Source: Sphingobium sp. | GTDB lineage: Bacteria > Pseudomonadota > Alphaproteobacteria > Sphingomonadales > Sphingomonadaceae | Direction of reading: 5' to 3' | Assembly: GCA_003248935.1 (NCBI GenBank) | Contig: QFQF01000003.1 | Span: 175,993 to 239,992, forward strand | DNA: 64,000 nucleotides | Shown: positions 34,248-43,349 of the stretch, in pieces | Layout: every line of letters starts with the position of its first letter | Position numbering within the stretch: position 1 is the stretch's first letter | Translations under genes and position numbers: made by a program | The notes under the pieces: generated by a model | Told to the model about the DNA's origin: nothing | Database searches by the model: none | Seen by the model: only the letters and a program-made list of their open reading frames with translations

Positions 34248-35261
34248 TCAGATCAGTCCCGCGAGAGGGCTCGATGGATCGGCGTACATGCGCCGCCCCA
34301 TGCGCCCCGCGCGATAGGCGAGGCGCCCGGCCTCGACTCCCGCCTTCATCGCGGCGGCCATCAGGATCGGATCCTTCGCCTCGGCAATGGCGGTATTCAT
34401 CAGGACGCCGGTGCAGCCCAGTTCCATTGCCTGCGCCGCCTCCGACGCTGTGCCCACGCCCGCGTCCACCAGCACCGGCAGCTTCGTCCCCTCGACGATC
34501 AGACGGATCGTCACCCGGTTCTGGATGCCGAGCCCCGACCCGATCGGCGCGCCCAGCGGCATGATGGCGACGGCGCCGGCATCCTCCAGCCGCTTCGCCG
34601 CGATCGGGTCGTCGACACAATAGACCATCGGCTTGAAGCCTTCCTTCGCGAGGACTTCCGTCGCGCGGAGCGTCTCGACCATGTCGGGATAGAGCGTGCG
34701 CGCCTCTCCCAGAACCTCCAGCTTGACGAGATCCCAGCCCCCCGCCTCGCGCGCCAGACGCAGGGTGCGGATCGCCTCCTCGCCGGTGAAACAGCCGGCG
34801 GTGTTGGGAAGATAGGTGACCCTCTTCGGATCGATATAGTCGGTCAGCATCGGCGCCTTGGGGTCCGACACATTGACCCGGCGCACGGCGACGGTGACGA
34901 TCTCCGCGCCCGACGCCGCCAGCGCAGCCGCGTTCTGCTCGAAGCTCTTATACTTGCCGGTGCCCACGATCAGGCGCGATCGGAAAGTCTTGCCCGCAAC
35001 GGACCAGCTGTCGTCGTCGGCCGCAACCGGCGACGCGGCATGGTCGCCGCCGCCGACAAAGTGCACGATCTCCAGCTCGTCGCCATCCTCGACCAGGACG
35101 GCCGCCAGCGTGGAACGGGGCACGATCTCCAGATTGCGCTCCACCGCCACCTTTTCCGGCGCCAGGCCGAGCTCGCCCGCCAGGTCCGAGATGGTCATGC
35201 CCTGCCGGATACGGCGATGCTCGCCATTGAGGCGGATGGAGATGGTGCCGTCGACGCTCAC
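34248..35261 (-). CDS. thiG: ThiS-ThiG fusion: sulfur carrier and thiazole synthase
   Basis: 337 residues from GTG 35261 (GGAAAAG upstream). The first ~66 residues are ThiS-like (SIRLNGEHRRIRQG, ending in HFVGGGDH with the Gly-Gly that would be the thiocarboxylate site). The rest is ThiG: SRLIVGTGKYKSF, the Schiff-base Lys in WDLVKLEVLG, MPLGAPIGSG and DAGVGTASEAAQAMELG. In the usual pathway free ThiS carries sulfur to ThiG to form the thiazole phosphate of thiamine. Here the pair is fused in one frame, with no cleavage site evident. No thiC, thiE or thiO is nearby. Frame is open to 35423. Confidence 0.9.
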   Translation of the reverse strand: MSVDGTISIRLNGEHRRIRQGMTISDLAGELGLAPEKVAVERNLEIVPRSTLAAVLVEDGDELEIVHFVGGGDHAASPVAADDDSWSVAGKTFRSRLIVGTGKYKSFEQNAAALAASGAEIVTVAVRRVNVSDPKAPMLTDYIDPKRVTYLPNTAGCFTGEEAIRTLRLAREAGGWDLVKLEVLGEARTLYPDMVETLRATEVLAKEGFKPMVYCVDDPIAAKRLEDAGAVAIMPLGAPIGSGLGIQNRVTIRLIVEGTKLPVLVDAGVGTASEAAQAMELGCTGVLMNTAIAEAKDPILMAAAMKAGVEAGRLAYRAGRMGRRMYADPSSPLAGLI

Positions 35262-35442
35262 GATATGCTTTTCCGTTTTCCCGCATCGTCCCGAGCGCGA
35301 TCGAGGGACGTGTGACAGAACATGTCTCGACTTCGCTCGACACGAACGGCTAAAGAAGCCCCCGAAACAGGGAACGCCGATGCCCGGCATATGGGACAGA
35401 GGCGGCCAGACCGCAACAGGCAAGCGCGGGGACGCTCACGCA

Positions 35443-35883
35443 ATGGCAGACGACCGCACGATCTTCGTACTCAACGGACCCAACCTCAACCTGCTGGGCA
35501 CGCGAGAGCCGGAAATCTATGGCTACGACACGCTCGACGACATCGCCGACCAGATGGAGGACGCCGCGCAACGCCAGCATGTGACGCTGGATTTCCGCCA
35601 GTCGAACCATGAAGGACACCTGATCGACTGGCTGCACGAGGCGGCGGGCGCGGGCGCGCATGCCGTGATCCTGAACGCGGGCGCCCTGACGCACACATCC
35701 GTCGGCCTGCACGACGCGATCAAGTCGATCGCCACGCCAGTCATCGAGGTGCACTTGTCCAACCCGCACAAGCGGGAGGATTTCCGCCATAAAAGCTATG
35801 TCGGCATGGCCGCGAAGGGAACGATCGCGGGCTTTGGCGCGCTGTCCTACATGCTGGCGCTGGAGGCGGCGCTCGACCTCTAA
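35443..35883 (+). CDS. aroQ: Type II 3-dehydroquinate dehydratase
   Basis: 146 residues, dodecameric type II DHQase of the shikimate pathway. Landmarks: LNGPNLNLLGTREPEIYG (catalytic Arg and Tyr), QSNHEGHLIDWLHEA (Asn and His), and EVHLSNPHKREDFRHKS. ATG 35443 matches the family start. It is followed by accB (83 bases) and accC; aroQ-accBC is a common order in alphaproteobacteria. Confidence 0.96.
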   Translation: MADDRTIFVLNGPNLNLLGTREPEIYGYDTLDDIADQMEDAAQRQHVTLDFRQSNHEGHLIDWLHEAAGAGAHAVILNAGALTHTSVGLHDAIKSIATPVIEVHLSNPHKREDFRHKSYVGMAAKGTIAGFGALSYMLALEAALDL

Positions 35884-35966
35884 TGGTTGCGCGACGGGGA
35901 AAAGCGCAATAGGCGCGTCGCCAGCCATTCCATCGATAGTTAAGAAAACATCCTCCGAGGGTCCAC

Positions 35967-36443
35967 ATGAACGACAAGAGCGAGAAGAGCGAAATGCGGG
36001 TTGACGTCGACCTGGTCCGTCAGCTGGCCGACCTGCTCGACGCTACCCACCTGACCGAGATCGAGGTCGAGGACGGCGAACGCAAGATTCGCGTCGCACG
36101 CAAGGTTTCCGCGCAGGCCGCAGCGCCACTCTACGCCGCCCCCGTCGCAGCGGCCGCGCCCGTCGCGGCAGCCCCCGCCGAGGCGCCGGCCGCCCCCGCG
36201 GCAGCCGCCGCCAATGCCGTGAAGTCACCGATGGTCGGCACCGCCTATCTCGCCGCCGATCCGGAGGCCCCGCCGTTCATTTCCGTCGGTGCGCAGGTGA
36301 AGGCCGGCGAGACGCTGCTGATCGTCGAGGCGATGAAGGTCATGAACCAGATCGCCGCGCCCAAGGCGGGCACGGTCAAGGCCGTCCTGGTCGAGAACGG
36401 GCAGCCGGTCGAGTTCGACCAGCCGCTCGTCGTGGTCGAATAA
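35967..36443 (+). CDS. accB: Biotin carboxyl carrier protein of acetyl-CoA carboxylase
   Basis: 158 residues. N-terminal helix-rich part, an Ala/Pro linker (about 50-80), then the biotinyl domain with EAMKVMNQI (biotinyl Lys about residue 126) and MVGTAYLAADPEAPPFISVG. Part of the fatty acid biosynthesis carboxylase. 13 bases upstream of accC, same operon. Confidence 0.97.
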   Translation: MNDKSEKSEMRVDVDLVRQLADLLDATHLTEIEVEDGERKIRVARKVSAQAAAPLYAAPVAAAAPVAAAPAEAPAAPAAAAANAVKSPMVGTAYLAADPEAPPFISVGAQVKAGETLLIVEAMKVMNQIAAPKAGTVKAVLVENGQPVEFDQPLVVVE

Positions 36444-36456
36444 GGCTGGCCTGCCC

Positions 36457-37806
36457 ATGACCATCGAGAAGCTGCTGATCGCCAATCGCGGCGAAATAGC
36501 CCTGCGCATCCACCGCGCCTGCCACGAGATGGGGATCAAGACGGTCGCCGTGCACTCGACCGCGGACGCCGACGCGATGCACGTCCGCCTCGCCGATGAG
36601 GCGATCTGCATCGGGCCGCCCGCCGCCAAGGACAGCTATCTCAACATCGCCAACATCATCTCGGCGGCCGAGATTTCCGGCGCGGACGCGATTCACCCAG
36701 GATACGGCTTCCTGTCGGAGAACGCCCAGTTCGCCGAGATTGTCGAGGCACACGGCATCGCCTTCGTCGGGCCGAAGCCCGAGCATATCCGCATCATGGG
36801 CGACAAGGTGGAGGCGAAGCGCACCGCAGGCGCGCTCGGCCTGCCGCTCGTCCCGGGGTCCGACGGCGCGATCAGCGATGTCGAGGAAGCCAAGATCATC
36901 GCCCGGGGCATCGGCTATCCGGTACTGATCAAGGCGGCGTCGGGTGGCGGCGGGCGCGGCATGAAGGTCGTGCCGGACGAAAGCCAGCTCGAAACCCTGA
37001 TGAAGCAGGCGGGCAGCGAGGCGAAGGCGGCGTTCGGCGACGACACCGTCTACATGGAGAAATATCTCGGCAATCCCCGCCATATCGAATTTCAGGTATT
37101 CGGCGACGGCAACGGCAACGCCATCCATCTTGGCGAGCGCGACTGTTCGCTCCAGCGCCGCCACCAGAAGGTGCTGGAGGAGGCCCCCTCCCCCGTCATC
37201 TCCGCAGAGGTGCGCGCCAGCATGGGCGAGGTCGTCCGCAAGGCGATGGCCGACATGGGCTATCGCGGCGCGGGCACGATCGAGTTCCTGTACGAGGACG
37301 GCGAGTTCTACTTCATCGAGATGAACACCCGGCTCCAGGTCGAGCATCCGGTGACCGAGATGATCACCGGCGTCGACCTTGTCCGCGAGCAGATCCGTAT
37401 CGCGGAGGGCAAGCCGCTGTCGGTGGCGCAGGAGGAGCTGCGCTTCACCGGCCATGCGATCGAATGCCGGATCAACGCCGAAGATCCCCGGACCTTCGCC
37501 CCCTCGCCCGGCACCGTGACCAGCTATCACGTGCCCGGCGGCATGCATGTCCGCGTCGACAGCGGCCTGTATCAGGGATACCGGGTGCCGCCCTATTACG
37601 ACAGCATGATCGGCAAGCTGATCGTCTACGGCCGCACGCGAGAGGGCTGCATCATGCGCCTGAAGCGGGCGCTTGAGGAATATGTGATCGAGGGGATGAA
37701 GACGACCATCCCGCTGCACCAGAAGCTGCTGACCGATCCGGAATTCCAGAACGGCGACTATACGATCAAGTGGCTGGAGGAATGGCTGGAGCGGCAGGAG
37801 GGCTGA
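36457..37806 (+). CDS. accC: Acetyl-CoA carboxylase biotin carboxylase subunit
   Basis: 449 residues. Starts LLIANRGEIALRIHRACHEM; ATP-grasp glycine loop KAASGGGGRGMKVV; MNTRLQVEHPVTEMITG with the catalytic Arg and Glu. It carboxylates the biotin of AccB with bicarbonate and ATP. Third gene of aroQ-accB-accC, followed after 5 bases by an ArsC-like gene. Confidence 0.98.
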   Translation: MTIEKLLIANRGEIALRIHRACHEMGIKTVAVHSTADADAMHVRLADEAICIGPPAAKDSYLNIANIISAAEISGADAIHPGYGFLSENAQFAEIVEAHGIAFVGPKPEHIRIMGDKVEAKRTAGALGLPLVPGSDGAISDVEEAKIIARGIGYPVLIKAASGGGGRGMKVVPDESQLETLMKQAGSEAKAAFGDDTVYMEKYLGNPRHIEFQVFGDGNGNAIHLGERDCSLQRRHQKVLEEAPSPVISAEVRASMGEVVRKAMADMGYRGAGTIEFLYEDGEFYFIEMNTRLQVEHPVTEMITGVDLVREQIRIAEGKPLSVAQEELRFTGHAIECRINAEDPRTFAPSPGTVTSYHVPGGMHVRVDSGLYQGYRVPPYYDSMIGKLIVYGRTREGCIMRLKRALEEYVIEGMKTTIPLHQKLLTDPEFQNGDYTIKWLEEWLERQEG

Positions 37807-37811
37807 GGGTC

Positions 37812-38156
37812 ATGAAGGCGATCATCTGGTACAATCCGCGCTGCACCAAGTCGCGCGAGACCCTGGCCATCCTGGAAGGGACGCCGGGGATCGCGGTGGA
37901 GGTCGTCGAGTATCTGAAGACGCCGCCGTCCCGCGCCGAACTCTCCGCCGCCTACGCACGCGGCGGCATCGCCCCGCATGACGCCTATCGCAAGGGCGAG
38001 GACATCGCGAAGGAGTTGAAGCTGTCCGGCGCGGATGACGCGGTGATCCTGGACGCGATGGCCGCCCACCCGATCCTGATCGAGCGGCCGCTGGTGATCA
38101 CGGACAAGGGCGTACGGATCGGCCGTCCGCCCGAGGCCGTCCGCGACATTCTGTGA
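37812..38156 (+). CDS. ArsC family glutaredoxin-dependent arsenate reductase-like protein
   Basis: 114 residues. The thioredoxin-like N-terminus has IIWYNPRCTKSRETLAIL with the active Cys11. LIERPLVITDKGVRIGRPPE matches the ArsC/Spx fold with the conserved Arg that binds oxyanion. Start ATG 37812 lies 5 bases after accC. No other arsenic-resistance gene is adjacent, so an arsenate role is not proved; the fold also occurs in YffB-like proteins. Confidence 0.88.
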   Translation: MKAIIWYNPRCTKSRETLAILEGTPGIAVEVVEYLKTPPSRAELSAAYARGGIAPHDAYRKGEDIAKELKLSGADDAVILDAMAAHPILIERPLVITDKGVRIGRPPEAVRDIL

Positions 38157-38247
38157 CCGGTTCCGGGACTCATAAGCGTCTCAAAGCCGTAACATTTCCA
38201 TGATCTGACGGCTTGCGGGGAAGCGGTCGCGGGCATAGCCTTGCCGC

Positions 38248-38997
38248 ATGAGCAAGGACGTCGAGTTGGCAACGATTGCTGTCTACAGCCTGAAAGGCGG
38301 CGTCGGAAAGACGACGTTCGCCATCAATCTGGCGTGGACCTCTGCCGTCGTCTCCCGGCGGCGGACCTTGCTCTGGGATCTCGATCCGCAGGCGGCGGCG
38401 ACGTGGCTGATTTCCGCCGACCGGTCCGGACGGGATGCGGCGCAGGCGATCTTCAGCAAGGATGTCGACGCGACCTCCCTCGTCCGCCCTTCGACCGTGC
38501 CCGGCCTCGACCTGATCGCCGCCGACACATCCCTGCGCGGGCTCGACCGGCTGCTGTTCGAGATGGGGAAGAAGAAGCGGCTCGCCCGCCTGATCGAGAC
38601 GCTGGGCAAGAATTACGACCGGATCATCCTCGATTGCCCGCCGGGCCTTACCGAGACGAGCGAGCAGGTACTGCGCGCCGCCGATCTGGTGATCGTGCCG
38701 GTCATCCCCTCCCCGCTGTCACAGCGGGCCCTGGGCGAGGTCGCCCGTTACCTTGTCCAGCGCGGCGGCAAGCATGCGCCGATCCTGCCGGTATTCTCGA
38801 TGGTGGACCGCAGGCGCGCCCTGCATCGCGGCGCGCTGGAGGAACAGCCCGCCTGGCCCGCCGTGCCAATGGCGAGCGCGGTCGAACAGATGACGGTGAA
38901 GCACAAGCCGCTGGGCGAATTCGCGCCGACATCCCCGGCGGCCAACGCCTTCGCCAGCCTGTGGACGGGGATCGAGCGGCGTTTGCAGAAGGGCTGA
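38248..38997 (+). CDS. ParA family ATPase (orphan)
   Basis: 249 residues. Deviant Walker A KGGVGKTTFAINLAW at 16-30, DLDPQAAATWLI, and Walker B LDCPPGLTETSE. The family uses nucleotide-gated dimerisation to position DNA or protein cargo. No parB or parS is next to it, so this is not the main chromosome partition ParA; such orphans serve cell-pole, flagellar, chemoreceptor or plasmid-like functions. Convergent with the c-di-GMP phosphodiesterase gene. Confidence 0.9.
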   Translation: MSKDVELATIAVYSLKGGVGKTTFAINLAWTSAVVSRRRTLLWDLDPQAAATWLISADRSGRDAAQAIFSKDVDATSLVRPSTVPGLDLIAADTSLRGLDRLLFEMGKKKRLARLIETLGKNYDRIILDCPPGLTETSEQVLRAADLVIVPVIPSPLSQRALGEVARYLVQRGGKHAPILPVFSMVDRRRALHRGALEEQPAWPAVPMASAVEQMTVKHKPLGEFAPTSPAANAFASLWTGIERRLQKG

Positions 38998-39010
38998 ACG
39001 CCCCCGCACA

Positions 39011-41386
39011 TCACGCGGCGGTGACTTGCCCCCGCGAAAACAGCGCCCGCGCCTCTTCCGCCGGCATCGGCCGGCCAAAATAATAGCCCTGGATCTTCGT
39101 GCAGCCGAGGCGGCCGACCATCTCGGCCTCCGTCTCGGTCTCCACGCCCTCGGCCGTGGTGGCCATGCCCAGGCTCTCGGCCAGCGCGACGACCGCGCGC
39201 ACGATCGCCAGGCTCTCCGGCTCGCTGCGGGCCGCGCCGACCACGAAGCTGCGGTCGACCTTGATCGTGCTGAAGCGGGTGCGGCTGAGGTAACCGAGCG
39301 ACGAATAGCCGGTGCCGAAATCGTCGAGCGACAGCTTCACGCCGAGCGCGAGGATCTGCTCCAGAACCTGCGTAGCGCTCGTCCCCTCCCGCATGAACAC
39401 GCTTTCGGTGACTTCCAGTTCAAGGCGATGCGCGGGCAATCCGCTCTGCGCCAGCGCGGACATGACGGTCGCGACGAAGCTGGGATGACCAAGCTGCTCG
39501 GCCGAGACGTTGACCGCGACACGGACGCTCGACGGCCAGCGCATCGCCTCCGCACAGGCCGTGCGCAGCACCCATTCGCCGATCGGCGCGATCAGCCGCG
39601 CATCCTCCGCCACCGGGATGAACCGCGCGGGCGAGATCGGCCCCATTTCCGGATGCGTCCAGCGGATCAGCGATTCGAACCCCTCGACCGTGCCGTTCCG
39701 GGCATTCACTACCGGCTGGTACACGACGGTCAGTTGCTGCTTTTCCAGCGCCTCGCGTAGGGCGATCTCCAGCGTCCGCCGCTCCTCCGCATGCAGGTGC
39801 AGGCGCGGTTCGTAATGGCAATGCTTGCCGCCGCCCTCTTCCTTCGCACGATAGAGGGCAAGGTCGGCGCTGCGGATCAGCGTCTCGGTCGTGCGGCCGT
39901 CACGCGGCGCGATGGCGGAGCCGACGCAGGCGCCGATGTACAGCGTGTGCTGGTCGACCTCATAGGGACGCGAGAGCAGTTCGATCGTCGCCTCCGCCAG
40001 TTGCTCGACATAATGGGTGTCGACCACCTCACGGATCACGATCGCGAATTCGTCGCCGCCGATCCGGCCGCACAGCTCGTTGGGCGTGCAGACGGCACGC
40101 AGGCGTTCCGCCACCTTTTCCAGCAGGCGATCGCCGACCTGATGACCAAGCGTGTCGTTGACCGCCTTGAACCGGTCGAGGTCGATCATCAGGAACGCGC
40201 AGCGGCTGTTCCACTGCTCGACATTATCCAGCGCGGCGCTGAGCGCGTCGGCGAGCTGCACGCGGTTGGGAAGGTCGGTGAGCGCGTCGAAGCTGGCAAG
40301 CTGGGCGATCTTGTCGGCAGACTCCCGCTGCACGGTGACGTCGGAACCAACGCCGCGAAAGCCGAGATAGACGCCCTTCTCATCCATGCGGGGGGACGCG
40401 GACAGTTCCCACCAGCGCATCTTGCCACCCACGTGAACAGGCAGGCTGATCGCACTGAAGCTCTCGCGACGCTTCAGCTTCTCCGCAAGCTCATGCAGTC
40501 CGGCGGAAAACTTGCCGCTTTCCCACGCCTCACCGGCGAGGATTTCCACCAGCGGCCTGCCCTCCAGATCGGCAGGTTCAAGGCCGAGCATCGCGGCGAA
40601 GCGCGGCGACACGCCACTGATCCGGCGGGCTGCATCCGTCTGCCACAACCAGTCCGCGCCGCTATCCTCATATTCGCGCAGCAGCAGGCTGACGACCGCG
40701 CTCTTTTCCGCCAGTTCCGTGCTGGTGCTGAGCTGTCGGCCGAATTCGCGTGCATGCTTCAAACTGGCGACGAACAGCACGAGCGCATAGCAGGCGATCA
40801 GCGCGTTCACCGGAATGCGCGAGGCACCGTCGAACATGAAATAGCTGGCGACGCTCAACGGCACGAGGGAGCCGAAGGTGGCGAGCGGCTGGGCCGAGAA
40901 GCCGACGGCCGCCCCCACCATCAGGCAACTCGTCAGCGTCCACATCGCGACCAGTTGCTCGGGCTGGGCGTCCCGGCCGAAGACGACCATCGCCGCGCCC
41001 CAGATCATCGCCTGGATTGTCGCCGTCGCGCCGCTGCCGATGATGTCGCGACCGGACACGCCGGCGTAATCAGCCCGCATGCGGCGCTGGCTGGAGCGCA
41101 CGCCGAGAACCGAACCGGCCAGTGCCACGGCGGTCCATATTCCCAGTGTCACGAGATCGCCGCCGCGGAAGAACACCCCCCAGACGAAGAGGATGGCGAT
41201 GAGGTTCAGGCTCATGCGGACCAGCAGCAGACGGTCGGCCGTCCGCAGCTGCGCCCGGTAGAGCTTTTCGGCCTCAACGGCCCGGGGCGTGCCGAAACCG
41301 GCAAGAACCAGTAGCGGCAACTTTTCCGGAAGGCCGGACGGGGAGAGCGCAGATTCTTTCGTCACGCCCCATCGTGTAAACAACAC
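39011..41386 (-). CDS. Membrane PAS-GGDEF-EAL c-di-GMP phosphodiesterase
   Basis: 791 residues. N-terminal membrane region of about six helices (roughly 50-210), a PAS/PAC segment (DWLWQTDAARRISGVSPRFA, about 240-345), then a GGDEF domain with RIGGDEFAIVI (about 430-440), which is an active-type site. The EAL domain follows: VEGFESLIRW (about 565) keeps the catalytic Glu, and LSLDDFGTGYSSLGYLSR, DRSFV and ATTAEGVETE carry further metal-binding residues. It may make, hydrolyse or switch c-di-GMP. Similar in layout to the 53.9 kb protein. Confidence 0.93.
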   Translation of the reverse strand: MLFTRWGVTKESALSPSGLPEKLPLLVLAGFGTPRAVEAEKLYRAQLRTADRLLLVRMSLNLIAILFVWGVFFRGGDLVTLGIWTAVALAGSVLGVRSSQRRMRADYAGVSGRDIIGSGATATIQAMIWGAAMVVFGRDAQPEQLVAMWTLTSCLMVGAAVGFSAQPLATFGSLVPLSVASYFMFDGASRIPVNALIACYALVLFVASLKHAREFGRQLSTSTELAEKSAVVSLLLREYEDSGADWLWQTDAARRISGVSPRFAAMLGLEPADLEGRPLVEILAGEAWESGKFSAGLHELAEKLKRRESFSAISLPVHVGGKMRWWELSASPRMDEKGVYLGFRGVGSDVTVQRESADKIAQLASFDALTDLPNRVQLADALSAALDNVEQWNSRCAFLMIDLDRFKAVNDTLGHQVGDRLLEKVAERLRAVCTPNELCGRIGGDEFAIVIREVVDTHYVEQLAEATIELLSRPYEVDQHTLYIGACVGSAIAPRDGRTTETLIRSADLALYRAKEEGGGKHCHYEPRLHLHAEERRTLEIALREALEKQQLTVVYQPVVNARNGTVEGFESLIRWTHPEMGPISPARFIPVAEDARLIAPIGEWVLRTACAEAMRWPSSVRVAVNVSAEQLGHPSFVATVMSALAQSGLPAHRLELEVTESVFMREGTSATQVLEQILALGVKLSLDDFGTGYSSLGYLSRTRFSTIKVDRSFVVGAARSEPESLAIVRAVVALAESLGMATTAEGVETETEAEMVGRLGCTKIQGYYFGRPMPAEEARALFSRGQVTAA

Positions 41387-41458
41387 AGGGTTAGCAACCG
41401 GTAAGCGCGCTGTTGCTTTGCAGCAATTTACTTGTGGATTACCAGAAAAATCGTTTGT

Positions 41459-43198
41459 TTACGCGGCGATATCATAGGGACGAATTTCGCCCGACAGGTA
41501 CAGATTGCGTGCTTTCGACCGGCTGAGCTTGCCCGAACTTGTCCGTGGGAGGGTCCGCGGCGGCACCAGTTCGACCACGCAGTTCATGCCGGTGATGGCC
41601 CGGACACGCTCGCGAATCTGATCGCGCAGGCGCGAGCGCTCCTCATTGTCGGAGGTCCGGCAGTGGACGAGGACAGCCGGAGCCTCCTCCCCGCCCGGGG
41701 TCGTGATCGCGAAGGCGGCGATGTCCCCCTGCTTGAAGCCGGGAAGCTGCTCCACCGCCCATTCGATATCCTGCGGCCAGTGGTTCTTGCCGTTGATGAT
41801 GATCATGTCCTTGGCGCGGCCGACGATGTAGAGATAGCCGCCGGACAGGTAGCCCATGTCGCCGGTGTCGAGCCAGCCGTCGACGAGGCAGGCGTCGGTC
41901 GCCTCCGGATCGCGGAAATAGCCTGCCATCAGCGAGGGGCCGGAGGTCCAGACCTTGCCGATCTGGCGCTCATTCAGGAGCACCCCGTCCTCGTCCCTGA
42001 TCTCGACGACCATGTCACGGGCGGGCTTGCCGCAGTTGACGATGGCGCGGAAACGCTGCGGACGGCCCTCTGCCGCGTCACCGCCAGACAGGTCGGTTTC
42101 CTCGACCAGTTCGACGACGATGCCTTCACCCGGCGGCATGATGGTGACCGCCAGCGTCGCCTCTGCAAGGCCATAGCTGGGCAGGAAGGCGCCGGGCGAA
42201 AAGCCCGCGTCGGCGAAGGCGTCGACGAAGCTCTGCATGACGTCGGGGCGGATCATGTCCGCGCCGTTGCCCGCGATCCGCCAGCGCGACAGGTCGAACC
42301 GGTCGGCCGCCTTCGTCTGGCTGGACATGCGGCGGGCGCAGATGTCGTAGCCGAAGGTCGGGGAGTAGCTGATAGAGGTGCCCGGATTGCGGCTGATGAG
42401 GTCGAGCCAGGCGAGCGGACGGCGGGCAAAATCCTCCGTCTTCATATAATCGGTCGACACCTGATTGGCGACGACGGACAGGAAGCAGCCGACGAGGCCC
42501 ATGTCATGGTACCAGGGCAGCCAGCTGATGCAGCGATCGCTTTCCGCCACTTCCATGCCGTGGCTGTGCGCGGCGAGATTGCTGAGCAACGCCTTGTGCG
42601 TTACCGCGACGCCGTGCGGAAAGCGGGTCGAGCCGCTGGAATATTGCAGATAGGCGATGTCGTCGGTCGCCGCCTGCGGCAGCGGGCAGGTCCGCACGTC
42701 GCCGGTCACGAACGTATCGTAGGCGACGCCCTCCACCTCTTGCAGGCGCGCGGCCTCCGTCGCCATGTCGGCAAGCTCGGCCGGGAAGAACAGCATCTTG
42801 GGATCGCAGCTCGAAAGCTGGACGACGAGTTGGTCGATATAGCTTTCCTTGCCGCCGAAGCTGGTCGGCAGCGGCAGCGGCACCGGCCAGGCACCGGCAT
42901 AGATGATGCCGAAGAACATCCGGGCGAACTCGACGCCGGTTTCCGCGATCAGGGCGATGCGATCCTGCGGGCGGACGCCGTGCGCAATCAGCCGGTAGGC
43001 GCAGTCGAGCGCATCGGTGCGCAATTCCGCGAACGGATAGGGACGCACCAGCGTACCGCGCGGATCATGGAAGTTAAGGCCGCGCTGGCCACGCGCCGCA
43101 TAGTCCAGCGCCTCGCCAAGCGTGGCGAAGTCGGAAAAACGGCGGGGCAGGTCGTCCTGCGTTGGGGTGGCAATCAGGTTGGTTTGCGAACCCGTCAT
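41459..43198 (-). CDS. Fatty acyl-AMP ligase (FAAL)
   Basis: 579 residues. ANL superfamily adenylating enzyme. Motifs: YLQYSSGSTRFPHGVAVTHK (P-loop-like), SWLPWYHDMGLVG (typical FAAL, with the Asp-His), YGLAEATLAV, GWLDTGDMGYL and IIINGKNHWPQDIEW. FAALs activate fatty acids as acyl-adenylates and pass them to an acyl carrier, usually of a PKS or NRPS, without releasing acyl-CoA. No such partner or ACP gene is nearby. ATG 43198 begins MTGSQTNLIATP; the frame is open upstream to 43306. Divergent from recX. Confidence 0.9.
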   Translation of the reverse strand: MTGSQTNLIATPTQDDLPRRFSDFATLGEALDYAARGQRGLNFHDPRGTLVRPYPFAELRTDALDCAYRLIAHGVRPQDRIALIAETGVEFARMFFGIIYAGAWPVPLPLPTSFGGKESYIDQLVVQLSSCDPKMLFFPAELADMATEAARLQEVEGVAYDTFVTGDVRTCPLPQAATDDIAYLQYSSGSTRFPHGVAVTHKALLSNLAAHSHGMEVAESDRCISWLPWYHDMGLVGCFLSVVANQVSTDYMKTEDFARRPLAWLDLISRNPGTSISYSPTFGYDICARRMSSQTKAADRFDLSRWRIAGNGADMIRPDVMQSFVDAFADAGFSPGAFLPSYGLAEATLAVTIMPPGEGIVVELVEETDLSGGDAAEGRPQRFRAIVNCGKPARDMVVEIRDEDGVLLNERQIGKVWTSGPSLMAGYFRDPEATDACLVDGWLDTGDMGYLSGGYLYIVGRAKDMIIINGKNHWPQDIEWAVEQLPGFKQGDIAAFAITTPGGEEAPAVLVHCRTSDNEERSRLRDQIRERVRAITGMNCVVELVPPRTLPRTSSGKLSRSKARNLYLSGEIRPYDIAA

Positions 43199-43349
43199 AT
43201 TGGTTTCACCCAATGTCACTATCCTGAACAGGGAACGATGGTCGGCTGTTATGTTTTGGCCGAACGCACCGCATACTTCACTCAAGCCCGCACTACTAGT
43301 CCGCAAGCCGAGTTCAAATTCAGACCCGACTGTGGCACAAAAATGGCGC

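Noticed and set aside
43232..43256. GGAAC-N15-TGTT in the FAAL-recX gap
   Set aside because: Spacing is one base shorter than the EcfG consensus and the -10 is imperfect; probably chance.
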